Origin: Ehrlichia minasensis | GTDB taxonomy: Bacteria; Pseudomonadota; Alphaproteobacteria; Rickettsiales; Anaplasmataceae | Reading direction: 5' to 3' | Length of the DNA: 60,035 nucleotides | Assembly: GCA_000825765.1 (NCBI GenBank) | Contig: CDGH01000064.1 | Location: 1 to 60,035 of the forward strand | Shown here: positions 9,127 through 17,926 of the stretch, one piece after another | Layout: each line of letters starts with the position of its first letter | How positions within the stretch are numbered: position 1 is the first letter of the stretch | The notes under the pieces: model-generated | What the model was told of the DNA's origin: nothing | Databases searched by the model: none | Seen by the model: the letters and a program-made list of their open reading frames with translations, nothing else | Position numbers and translations under genes: made by a program

Positions 9127-9440
9127 TTCTTCATCTTTCTAAAAGAACCATGTAAAAAAAATCTCATAAATGCAATAGTAGAAATAAAGTTAATACATGC
9201 ATATACTAAAGATACATCTATTAAAAACGAAAATGTATTATTTATAACTCCAATAACAACAATCAAAACAACAGAATACGTACCAAACAAATTTGCAGCA
9301 AGTATTTTATCATATATAGAATTACCAGTAACTACACATACCAGCATTGCCCCCATGCAAAATAATAACACACAACTTGTAAATACTAACATCGAATTAA
9401 CAATAATAGTGATAAAATCAATATATACAAATATTAGCAA
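9123..9440 (-). CDS. mrpF: Mrp Na+/H+ antiporter subunit F
   Basis: Up to 105 residues with three membrane helices. The loop GNSIYDKILAANLFGTYS corresponds to the GPTxxDRxxAxDxxG loop of MrpF, and the C-terminal INFISTIAFMRFF matches the family's SFIGTIAFSKFL. It is the first gene of the antiporter run and ends in ATGA shared with mrpG. The start is uncertain: the longest frame begins with TTG at 9440, while an ATG at 9392 gives an 89-residue protein closer to the family norm; neither has a strong ribosome binding site. No MrpE or N-terminal MrpA lies upstream. Confidence 0.82.
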   Translation of the reverse strand: MLIFVYIDFITIIVNSMLVFTSCVLLFCMGAMLVCVVTGNSIYDKILAANLFGTYSVVLIVVIGVINNTFSFLIDVSLVYACINFISTIAFMRFFLHGSFRKMKK

Positions 9441-9977
9441 TACACAAACATTTAAATTATAAAATTCAAATCACTAGCTCATTTTCTCAATAACTAATTC
9501 ATAACAAATTGAGATTACAAATACATTATCGATGCTACTATAAAACATTAAACTTTAGTATATGAACATCACTTAACTTCAGGATTATGTAATATACTCA
9601 CTCCTTCAACATGAAAAAACTCACATATTAAACACAAGATACTAATAAACAACACATACAAATATTCAAATACTTTAAATCTAAACAATTAGTAATAATG
9701 CACTTTATAAATTTAATACTAAGTTTTTAAAAAATTTTCTCAATGTTAATATAAACTGAACTAAAACTATTAAATTAACTACCAACATTTTCTTACATAA
9801 ACTCTAAAGTAGAGAGAATATGCTGTCTTGTTATTCAAATAAAAATGTAATTTAAAAAAAGAAAATGACCAACTAAAAAACTTAAAACATTTTATACTTT
9901 CATTAAATACTTCATTAAATACTTACTGTACTCAAAGCATCATAAATTCTAAACACTTAATCCACAACACAATTTAT
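9441..9977. other. Non-coding gap of 537 bp
   Basis: AT-rich, no gene. Contains a short direct repeat of about 12 bases (ATACTTCATTAA-like) at 9898-9922. It must contain the promoter for the mrpF operon. No repeat related to transketolase was recognised. Confidence 0.5.
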
Positions 9978-11963
9978 TTAATCAATATTAATTTTTAATT
10001 TATCAAGTACCTTATTTACTAAATTCTCTGCAGTGATTCCAAAATGCTTATATAAATCCTTATATGGAGCAGATAATCCAAAATCATCTAAACCTACAAA
10101 AACTCCATCTTCTCCTATATATTTATGCCATCCAAACGAACTTGCAGCCTCTATAGCAGCTTTTATACTTTTATTATTTAACAAACTGAATATATATTTT
10201 TTATCTTGTTGAGCAAATAATTCCCAACAAGGAACAGATACTACCCTTGCATCTAATCCTTTACTTTTCAAAATATCAGCAGCTTTTAATGCTACTTCTA
10301 CCTCAGATCCTGTTGCAAAGATCGTAACATCTAAATCTTTTTCACATTCACGTATAATATATGCACCTTTGCTAGACAAATTTTCCTCAACATATATACT
10401 ACGAACACTCCCTACATTTTGCCTAGATAATATAAATATAGATGGAGAACCAGTTAATTTCAATGCAATTTCCCAACATTCTAATACTTCAACAGCATCA
10501 GCTGGTCTGAAAACATATAAATTAGGTATAGCTCTTAAAGATGATACATGTTCTACAGGTTGATGAGTTGGTCCATCTTCCCCTACTCCAATAGAGTCAT
10601 GCGTCATAACATAAATAACATGTCTTTTCATTAATGCAGACAACCTAATAGCTGGCCTACAATAATCAGTAAAAACCAAAAATGTCCCACCATAAGGAAT
10701 TACTCCACCATGCAATGCCATACCATTCATACATGCCGCCATAGCATGCTCTCTTATTCCATAATATAAATAAGAGCCATCAAAGTTATCCTTATTAATA
10801 ACTGATGTAAATTGTGGTTTAGTATTATTAGACCCAGTAAGATCAGCAGAACCACCTATTAACTTACTTGTATTCTCCATTACAACTTCCAATACTCTAC
10901 CAGAAGACTTACGTGTTGCTTCATTTAAATTCAAATTACATAGCTCTCTTTTTAATTTCTTTAAACTTAAAAACACTGAATCAGATACACCTTCTTTTAT
11001 TACATCCATAAAACCTTGAGAAGTTTTATCATAACATTTACCAAGCCACGTGTTATATTCATTCTCCGACTTACTGGTAACACTTTTCCATAATTGTAAA
11101 ATCTCTTCCGGCACATCAAATGGCTTATTACACCAGCCTAACTTCTCTTTCATCAAAATTACTTCTTCTTCTGAAAATGGCCAACTATGTGCAGCAGATG
11201 TATTTTCTTTTGAAGCAAGTCCTTTCCCAATAATTGTCTTACAACAAATTAAAGCAGGTTTACTAGACCCACGAGCATTTTCAATTGAAGATTCAATCTC
11301 ATCAAAATCATGCCCATTTATCTCAAAAACATCCCAACCGTAAGATAAGAATCTAGTTTTAATATTATCTGAAACAGCTAAAGATGTAGCACCATCTATT
11401 GAAATACCATTATCATCAAACAACACTACCAATTTACTAATTTGCAAATGCCCTGCTAAAGATGCTGCTTCATGACTAATCCCCTCCATAAGACAACCAT
11501 CTCCAACCATAACATATGTAACATGATCTACAAGTTCACTACCAAATCTTTTAGACAATACTTTTTCTGCTATAGCCATACCTACAGCACATGCTAAACC
11601 TTGCCCCAATGGACCAGTCGTAGCATCAATACCAGGAGTACAGCCATATTCTGGATGCCCAGGAGTTAAAGAATGAATTTGCCTAAACCTTTTTATCTCT
11701 TCTATATCTAAACACCCTAAGAAATATAATATAGAATACAACAACATAGATCCATGACCATTTGACAACACAAACCTATCCCTATTAAACCAATCTGGAC
11801 ATTTAGGATTAAACTTTAAAAATTTTGCAAACAATACTGTAGCAACATCTGCCATACCTAAAGGCATACCAGGATGTCCAGAAGCAGCATTTTGTATAGC
11901 ATCTATTGATAATACTCTAATAGCATTAGCCATATTCGCCATATCATTATATCTGTTGCCCAT
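9978..11963 (-). CDS. tkt: Transketolase
   Basis: 661 residues, standard transketolase length. The thiamine diphosphate fold shows GHPGMPLGMADV near residue 28, the ThDP/Mg2+ motif GDGCLMEGISHEAASLAG near 155, the central pyrimidine-binding half with REHAMAACMNGMALHGG, and the C-terminal domain ending in a KVLDKLKINID tail. It moves two-carbon units between ketose and aldose phosphates in the non-oxidative pentose phosphate pathway, supplying ribose-5-phosphate and erythrose-4-phosphate. I start it at the ATG at 11963 (MGNRYNDMANMANA) because GAGAAGGG lies just upstream; a GTG at 11975 would add four residues. It lies 54 bases after the degenerate M32 peptidase gene. Confidence 0.97.
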   Translation of the reverse strand: MGNRYNDMANMANAIRVLSIDAIQNAASGHPGMPLGMADVATVLFAKFLKFNPKCPDWFNRDRFVLSNGHGSMLLYSILYFLGCLDIEEIKRFRQIHSLTPGHPEYGCTPGIDATTGPLGQGLACAVGMAIAEKVLSKRFGSELVDHVTYVMVGDGCLMEGISHEAASLAGHLQISKLVVLFDDNGISIDGATSLAVSDNIKTRFLSYGWDVFEINGHDFDEIESSIENARGSSKPALICCKTIIGKGLASKENTSAAHSWPFSEEEVILMKEKLGWCNKPFDVPEEILQLWKSVTSKSENEYNTWLGKCYDKTSQGFMDVIKEGVSDSVFLSLKKLKRELCNLNLNEATRKSSGRVLEVVMENTSKLIGGSADLTGSNNTKPQFTSVINKDNFDGSYLYYGIREHAMAACMNGMALHGGVIPYGGTFLVFTDYCRPAIRLSALMKRHVIYVMTHDSIGVGEDGPTHQPVEHVSSLRAIPNLYVFRPADAVEVLECWEIALKLTGSPSIFILSRQNVGSVRSIYVEENLSSKGAYIIRECEKDLDVTIFATGSEVEVALKAADILKSKGLDARVVSVPCWELFAQQDKKYIFSLLNNKSIKAAIEAASSFGWHKYIGEDGVFVGLDDFGLSAPYKDLYKHFGITAENLVNKVLDKLKINID

Positions 11964-12017
11964 ATCCCTTCTCACTAATCAAACTAAAAACACATATTTA
12001 GCTAATACATATGAAAT

Positions 12018-13493
12018 CTAAACATTTAGATATTTATCTGTTAGATAATTTTTATAGAAACTAACATTTAATTTCTGGCCTGTGATTTTCTTCAATAATT
12101 CTAGACTACTGTACCTTGTACCATAATCATATACATTTTTATTCATCCAAGAAATGAAAGATGAAAAATCCCCTTTTTCTACTTGTGATAAAATTTGAGA
12201 GTTATTATTCTTCATAAAATAAAAAATTTGAGAAGCAATAATAGCAGAAATCATACAACAAGGAAAATATCCAAAAATTCCACTTACCCAATAATCATCT
12301 TGTAAGAACCCTTCTAAATCATTTTTCGGTACAATATCAAAATAGTGCTTCATTCCCTGAAACCAAGCATCAGGTAAATCTTGTACCTGTAAAGAATCAT
12401 TTATCATCTCCTTTTCTAAAGTATATCTCAACATAATATGACCTAATAAAGTCACTTCATCAGACTTATGCATAAACAAATTAGGTTGCACCTCATTAAA
12501 ATACAACTGCATATTCTCATAATGTCCAACTTTACCTCTGAAAGAAAACCTTTTCTTTAAATTAGCAGACATATACTTTACACATTCCTTACTCATCATC
12601 AAGTGATTTGATGTTAATAAACCTAAAATTTCAAAAAAAATAACACTTACATTCCACACTACAGGCTGCTTAAGCCATTTCTCAGGCAGATTTAAATTAT
12701 ATAAAGCATAACCTATTTTCTTAAATAAAGTTCTTACTCCAATTCTATAATCACTTCTATCGTAATCAACCAAAAAAGACAGACATTCTGTCAATGAACA
12801 CCTATTGTTGACATAATCCTGATTAGTAATACTAACATTGTCACCTGTAATACCAAAACATGACAAAATATCATACCCAAAAAGTATTTGCTTATCTTCA
12901 CCAACATCTTTTGGATAATACACCTTACTATGTTTTTGCTTATCACTTATTCCAACAATAAACTGACGAAAAAAAGCTCCTACTTCAGTAAATATAGAAT
13001 CTACTTTCCTAGTATTTAATCTACTATCTTGAAATCCCAAAATAATATCATACTTAGAAACTTTTAAATTCTCAGCTTTAATAGAAGCAATATCACTTAC
13101 CAACCTTACAACATCAGACAGCAAAGCAATAACATCTTGTAGAGAAGCATTATCATTACGAAATAATAACCAAGAGTTCCTGCTTTTTACCTGTGCTTTA
13201 TAAAGATCCAACTTTAATTCTAAAGGAATAGTAATACTATCCTTATGTATTAGTTCAATACGATTTAAGTTAGCAATTTCCAACTCATTTAACTTCGATT
13301 TATCAGCTAAACAATGTTGTATCATATCATTGACCATTTCATTACTGATGATCTCATGTTCAATTTCTTTAAGTGTGCAAACATGCTCTATTTTATCACC
13401 TAAATCATTTTTACTAGATTCTAAAACATTAATGGTAGAATTAATACTCCTAATCTTACCAAAAATTTGCTCTAAAAATTTATAATGTTTCAT
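12018..13493 (-). CDS. M32 (Taq) carboxypeptidase homologue lacking catalytic residues
   Basis: 491 residues, the full length of M32 carboxypeptidases. The fold is recognisable end to end: the N-terminal helical part, SIFTEVGAFFRQF, the KIGYALYNLNLPEKW helix, and the conserved C-terminal stretch LRYTLEKEMI...LPDAWFQGMKHYF, then LEGFLQDDYWVSG and FGYFPCCMISA. The metal site is gone: the HEXXH helix (HE-G-HALYEQ in active enzymes) reads KKIGY at residues 258-262, and the HESQS motif carrying the third ligand reads WNVSV at 280-284. Active family members are zinc or cobalt metallocarboxypeptidases; this one should not bind metal. The intact length and frame suggest a retained pseudoenzyme rather than a dead gene. 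It lies upstream of tkt on the same strand. Confidence 0.85.
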   Translation of the reverse strand: MKHYKFLEQIFGKIRSINSTINVLESSKNDLGDKIEHVCTLKEIEHEIISNEMVNDMIQHCLADKSKLNELEIANLNRIELIHKDSITIPLELKLDLYKAQVKSRNSWLLFRNDNASLQDVIALLSDVVRLVSDIASIKAENLKVSKYDIILGFQDSRLNTRKVDSIFTEVGAFFRQFIVGISDKQKHSKVYYPKDVGEDKQILFGYDILSCFGITGDNVSITNQDYVNNRCSLTECLSFLVDYDRSDYRIGVRTLFKKIGYALYNLNLPEKWLKQPVVWNVSVIFFEILGLLTSNHLMMSKECVKYMSANLKKRFSFRGKVGHYENMQLYFNEVQPNLFMHKSDEVTLLGHIMLRYTLEKEMINDSLQVQDLPDAWFQGMKHYFDIVPKNDLEGFLQDDYWVSGIFGYFPCCMISAIIASQIFYFMKNNNSQILSQVEKGDFSSFISWMNKNVYDYGTRYSSLELLKKITGQKLNVSFYKNYLTDKYLNV

Positions 13494-14178
13494 ATGTATA
13501 ATATTCCTTAGGTTAAATTCATCTAGTCAGTCAATCAAAAATTAATTCAAATAATATCAACGGATATGCAAGAACTTTTCTAAAACATGTACTAAGCACA
13601 CAATGCACGATATATATACACCATATCAGGCAAAATATTAATAATAAAAATACCAACATCTAAAACTATCACACATTTCCAATAAATAGTTGACAATGCA
13701 ATATATTAGCTCAACATAATACAAAATATCAATATTTCTTATCCAAAAAAACTTAAATAATTCCATAAGACAAAGTATTATAAAGAATTCTTCCACAAAC
13801 AAGATATTAAATATTACTTAATATATTTACATAAATAATTAGAAATTAATATTCATAATTAGTAACTTACACGCAATACAGCCTATATTCTTATTTATCA
13901 ATAAATTATAGATTTATCATAATTTATCAATGATAAATCTTGTTTATATATATAAAATCAATTATTTTTATGATATAAAAGAAGACAATCAAAAATAACA
14001 ATTCATTAAAATGATATAATAAAATCCACATATATTCTGCAATTATATTCTTTAAATAACACACAAGGAAATTATTCCATAAATTTTGTAATGTAATTGC
14101 ACTTTTATTTTTCTCTTGACTTAAGACAATTTTAAGCAATGATCATCATAATCTTGTTCTAATAACGATTGAGGCACT
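13494..14178. other. Non-coding gap of 685 bp between divergent genes
   Basis: AT-rich DNA between the divergent M32 homologue and pal. It should carry promoters for both. A TTGACT box at 14115-14120 precedes pal, but no good -10 box at the right distance was found. The pal start has a GAGG ribosome binding site at 14170-14173. No repeat was recognised. Confidence 0.5.
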
Positions 14179-14667
14179 ATGAAACACAAGTTGGTATTTA
14201 TTAAGTTTATACTACTATGCTTAATCTTAAGTAGTTGCAAAACTACTGATCACGTTCCATTAGTGAATACTGATCACGTGTTTTCTAATATGAAAACCAT
14301 TGAAAAAATATATTTTGATTTTGGAAAGGCAACAATAGGAGATTCCGATAAAGCAATACTTGAAAAAGTGATACAAAAAGCACAAAAAGATACTAACACT
14401 AATATTGTTATTGTCGGGCATACTGATACAAGAGGAACAGACGAATACAATTTAGAACTAGGGGAACAAAGGGCAAATGCAGTAAAAGACTTTATTATAG
14501 AGCATGATAAATCTTTAGAAAATAGAATTACTGTACAATCTAAAGGAAAATCTGAACCAGCAGTTTTAGTATATTCCAACAACCCAGAAGAAGCTGAACA
14601 CGCTCATGCTAAAAACCGAAGAGTCGTTATCACACTCACTGATAACGGTAATAAAATGACTCAGTAA
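14179..14667 (+). CDS. pal: Peptidoglycan-associated lipoprotein Pal (OmpA-like)
   Basis: 162 residues. A lipoprotein signal peptide ends in the lipobox LSSC with the acylated cysteine at residue 20. The rest is an OmpA C-terminal domain: IYFDFGKATIGDSDKAILE, then the ligand-binding segment GHTDTRGTDEYNLELGEQRA and the closing KNRRVVIT. In Gram-negative bacteria Pal anchors the outer membrane to peptidoglycan and works with TolB/TolA. Ehrlichia have little or no peptidoglycan, yet keep this surface-exposed, immunogenic lipoprotein. It starts at ATG 14179 after GAGG. A 14-bp perfect hairpin follows the gene. A short duplicated phrase (CTGATCACGT) occurs at 14246 and 14269 in the coding sequence. 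Confidence 0.95.
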   Translation: MKHKLVFIKFILLCLILSSCKTTDHVPLVNTDHVFSNMKTIEKIYFDFGKATIGDSDKAILEKVIQKAQKDTNTNIVIVGHTDTRGTDEYNLELGEQRANAVKDFIIEHDKSLENRITVQSKGKSEPAVLVYSNNPEEAEHAHAKNRRVVITLTDNGNKMTQ

Positions 14668-14717
14668 AAAAATATTTAAATAATTAATAAATATATTTCA
14701 ATTAAATACTATATATA

Positions 14718-14752
14718 TTACTTTCTACATGTGTTTCTCATGTAGAAAGTAA
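14718..14752. terminator. 14-bp perfect palindromic hairpin after pal
   Basis: TTACTTTCTACATG (14718-14731), a 7-base loop and CATGTAGAAAGTAA (14739-14752) form an uninterrupted 14-bp stem 50 bases after the pal stop. There is no following T-run on either strand, so it is not a textbook intrinsic terminator; mRNA 3'-end protection or protein binding are alternatives. Confidence 0.5.
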
Positions 14753-14924
14753 CGTAAGGTAGTGCATTTATAGTAGCAAAACACCCTAAGTTTTACATGA
14801 TGACTTAAATTATACCATTTTTATGACTATAAGTAATAAATAATTAGCATGTATACTTATTTTATACTATAATATTTAATAATTGTAAATCATATATGTT
14901 AATACACTTTGACTACTAAATAAT

Positions 14925-14953
14925 TTGACACAATTTCTTTATTTTGTTAGTGT
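14925..14953 (+). promoter_or_regulatory. Probable purA promoter
   Basis: TTGACA at 14925-14930 and TAGTGT at 14948-14953 with 17-base spacing, 26 bases before the purA ATG. The -35 box is perfect, the -10 box matches four of six. Confidence 0.5.
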
Positions 14954-14979
14954 GACTTGGGATTTTATACAGAAAAACT

Positions 14980-16275
14980 ATGGTAAATATAATAGTTATA
15001 GGTTTACAATGGGGTGATGAAGGAAAGGGAAAAGTAGTAGATTGGCTGTCTACTAATGCAGATGCTGTAGTCAGGTTTCAAGGAGGGAATAATGCAGGTC
15101 ATACTATCGTAGTCAATGACAACGTATATAAGTTAAATCTACTTCCATCTTCTGTTTTACAAAACGATAAACTATCAATAATTGGAAACGGAGTAGTTTT
15201 AGATCCTTATGCTCTTATCTCTGAAATTGAGAACTTAAAAAGCAATGGGATCAACATCACTAGTCAAAATTTTATAATATCAGATTCTTGCCCTTTAGTA
15301 TTAAGTGTACATAAACAAGCAGATATGTTATTTGAACAACTTAGGCAAGATACTATAGGAACTACAAACAAAGGAATTGGTCCATGTTATGCAGATAAAA
15401 TTAGCAGAAGAGCTATTAGAGTATGTGATCTATTCGATCCAAAAGATTTACTATATAATAAAGTAAACCATCTTTTAAGCTACCACAATTTATTAAGAAA
15501 AAATCTTAATAATCCATTAATAGAAACACAAAGTATAGTTAATGAATTATTAAGTATTGCACCAAAAATTTTACCATTTGTTCAACCAGCATGGAAAGCA
15601 ATACACAACTTAATAGAACAAAATAAGACCATAATTTTTGAAGGAGCACAAGGTACATTTCTAGATATTGACCATGGAACATATCCTTTTGTAACATCAA
15701 GTAATACTATAGCACAACAAGCATTTGTTGGATGTGGAATAAATCCATCTAATAAAACTCATATACTAGGGTTAGTAAAAGCTTATACAACACGAGTAGG
15801 TAATGGACCATTCTTTACTGAACAAAATAATAACATAGGTAAAACCATGTTTGAATCAGGCAAAGAATTAGGTACTGTAAGCAATAGACAAAGAAGGTGT
15901 GGATGGTTTGATGCAGTATTAGCACGACAAGCTGTTATACTGTCTGGTGTTTCAGGTCTAGTCATGACCAAACTTGATGTATTAGATCAATTTAGTGAAA
16001 TAAAAATATGTGTTAAATATAAGTATGAGGATAAAATATACGATTACCTTCCTGCTTCACCTTATATACAAAGTAAACTAGAACCAGTATATGAGACACT
16101 ACCTGGCTGGCAAATTAGTACATTTGGTAGTGTATCACACAAAGACCTCCCACAAAATGCGATATCATACATAAAAAAGATAGAAGAAATTTTAAAAGTT
16201 CCCATTCATTTAATTTCCACAGGTCCAGAAAGACATTCCATGATTACAATTAACAATGATTTCTTATATCAATAA
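14980..16275 (+). CDS. purA: Adenylosuccinate synthetase
   Basis: 431 residues, normal for PurA. The P-loop-like QWGDEGKGK (10-18) and NNAGHTIV (IMP and GTP site) are present, as are TTNKGIGPCYADKISRRAIR, the EGAQGTFLDIDHGTYPFVTSS block and the C-terminal GPERHSMI. The enzyme joins IMP and aspartate with GTP to give adenylosuccinate, the first committed step to AMP. Ehrlichia, unlike Rickettsia, make purines de novo, so this is an expected core gene. There is no obvious Shine-Dalgarno sequence before the ATG at 14980. It is followed by a 906-bp repeat-filled gap. Confidence 0.98.
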   Translation: MVNIIVIGLQWGDEGKGKVVDWLSTNADAVVRFQGGNNAGHTIVVNDNVYKLNLLPSSVLQNDKLSIIGNGVVLDPYALISEIENLKSNGINITSQNFIISDSCPLVLSVHKQADMLFEQLRQDTIGTTNKGIGPCYADKISRRAIRVCDLFDPKDLLYNKVNHLLSYHNLLRKNLNNPLIETQSIVNELLSIAPKILPFVQPAWKAIHNLIEQNKTIIFEGAQGTFLDIDHGTYPFVTSSNTIAQQAFVGCGINPSNKTHILGLVKAYTTRVGNGPFFTEQNNNIGKTMFESGKELGTVSNRQRRCGWFDAVLARQAVILSGVSGLVMTKLDVLDQFSEIKICVKYKYEDKIYDYLPASPYIQSKLEPVYETLPGWQISTFGSVSHKDLPQNAISYIKKIEEILKVPIHLISTGPERHSMITINNDFLYQ

Positions 16276-17181
16276 ATACAATTACCTAACTCTAAACCAT
16301 AATTTACAACTTAATATAAACCCTACAGATAGAAGTCTGCATTACAGCAATAAATCAACAAGGTAACTGTTTACAAAAAATCTCATTCTAATTCTATGTA
16401 TCATTAAACTGAAAAATTTAAATATACATAACAACAGAATATATACCAGAGGAAAATTTCATTATTAATAAAAATCTTATACAGCTTTGAATACAAGCAA
16501 TAACAGAACTTATAAAAATTTACAATATCACAATCAAATGCCCATTAGAAATTTACCATACATTTTACTCTTATTAACACAATATATACTTTATACATTT
16601 TAATATCTTAGATAATTTATGTAGCATTTACATATCTACACTTTAATTTAGATATGTACATTAAATACTAATTTTGAAAATCTCTAATACAACATATACT
16701 TTACCTATTCTAATATTTTAATCTACTGATACAATTTTTAACGCTTCCACATGAATTTTTCTTTTTTTACTATTTAGATATGCAACTCAAACACTAATTT
16801 TAAATCGCTATTAAAACAGCATATATTCTGTAAATTTGAATGCTTTTAGATTACAGATATAATCTTAACCTCATATATCTTCTCTAAATTAGATGTTTAT
16901 ATACCAATTCACCTAACACAGAATATATTTCATATACTACCTTACATTTTAAGAATACCTATACAATTTCAAGATCTTCTTCTTTCTGTTCCAAACAATG
17001 CTAACACAGTATATACACTTCTCATGTTTTTTTAATACACTACTTTAACACTTTTTCATGTATTTTTATGCTGAACATTAGATATACATACATCAAATAT
17101 CAACTTTGAATAATTCCAACATAACATACATTTAATGTCATTACTTCTAAAACTACTTATACAATCTTAACATCTTGCTAT
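16276..17181. repeat. Decayed tandem repeat array, period about 110-120 bp
   Basis: Non-coding. A motif (aaca-ata-tatact followed by a T-rich stretch and a 'tagatatg-a-at-aa' phrase) recurs at about 16577, 16688, 16811, 16914, 17000 and 17108. Copies differ at many bases and by small indels. The last runs up to the ruvX stop codon, so the array may have grown from the ruvX tail (weak evidence). Phrases such as 'tacaat' plus 'tta-c-tc' recur at 16731, 16962 and 17159. Confidence 0.55.
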
Positions 17182-17652
17182 CTACATTTGATTAATTTTT
17201 ATTATATCAAGTACTTGTTGTAAAATTAATACAGCTGCAATCTTATCATCAATTGCTTGAGATTCTTTTCTCTTAATGTTAGCCAATTTTGTAACTCTCG
17301 TAGCCATAGCAGTGCTGTATCTTTCATCATGTAAATAAACATTAACCTTATACTTCGCTATAATCCGATTTGCAAGTAGCACCACTTTTTGACATAATTC
17401 ACTTTCTAGACCACTTAACTCAATTGGCCAACCCATAACTATTGCTCCTACATTGTTTTCTGCAAAAATATTGTATAAACTACCCAAATCTTTCCTAGTA
17501 CTTCTCTTTACATATACACCATAAGGTATAGCTACTAAATTTGTTTTATCACTTAAAGTGATCCCTATCTTTTTCTCTCCAAAATCTAGACCCATTATCC
17601 TTTTCGTCTTATCTATTACTTTAACAAACTCATCAATATCTTTATATAGCAT
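17182..17652 (-). CDS. ruvX: Putative pre-16S rRNA nuclease / Holliday junction resolvase RuvX (YqgF)
   Basis: 156 residues of the YqgF RNase H-like fold. Acidic active-site residues sit in IMGLDFGEKKIGI (D23), in VYLHDERYSTAMATR, and in IDDKIAAVLILQ near residue 139, the arrangement typical of YqgF. E. coli YqgF matures the 5' end of 16S rRNA; a Holliday junction resolvase role has also been proposed, hence ruvX. The N-terminus extends about 18 residues before the first beta strand, so an internal start is possible, but the ATG at 17652 follows GGAAATG-like sequence. The gap downstream is a repeat array. Confidence 0.92.
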   Translation of the reverse strand: MLYKDIDEFVKVIDKTKRIMGLDFGEKKIGITLSDKTNLVAIPYGVYVKRSTRKDLGSLYNIFAENNVGAIVMGWPIELSGLESELCQKVVLLANRIIAKYKVNVYLHDERYSTAMATRVTKLANIKRKESQAIDDKIAAVLILQQVLDIIKINQM

Positions 17653-17926
17653 AACATTTCCAGGAAGAAATACTCACTCTGAAGTTTTTTATCACATATA
17701 TTGTCTTTTACAAGTTTCAATACTTTAACTATTCATCACAACCATTGGCTATCAACAGCATATTATACAATACATTTGATATGTTTACCTTAACTTTAGG
17801 TTGTTTACGTATACCACTCAAAAACACAGTTTTATTTATCAAACTTCACATACATCAGATAACATTTTCTAAACCTTAACTCATTAAAAATTGGCTATAC
17901 ATCTCATTCTATAAATTTCTCTATGA

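Noticed and set aside
13927-14139. 70-codon minus-strand open frame upstream of pal
   Set aside because: Made of AT-driven Ile/Asn/Lys/Leu runs, no ribosome binding site or recognisable motif, and it lies in the pal upstream region.
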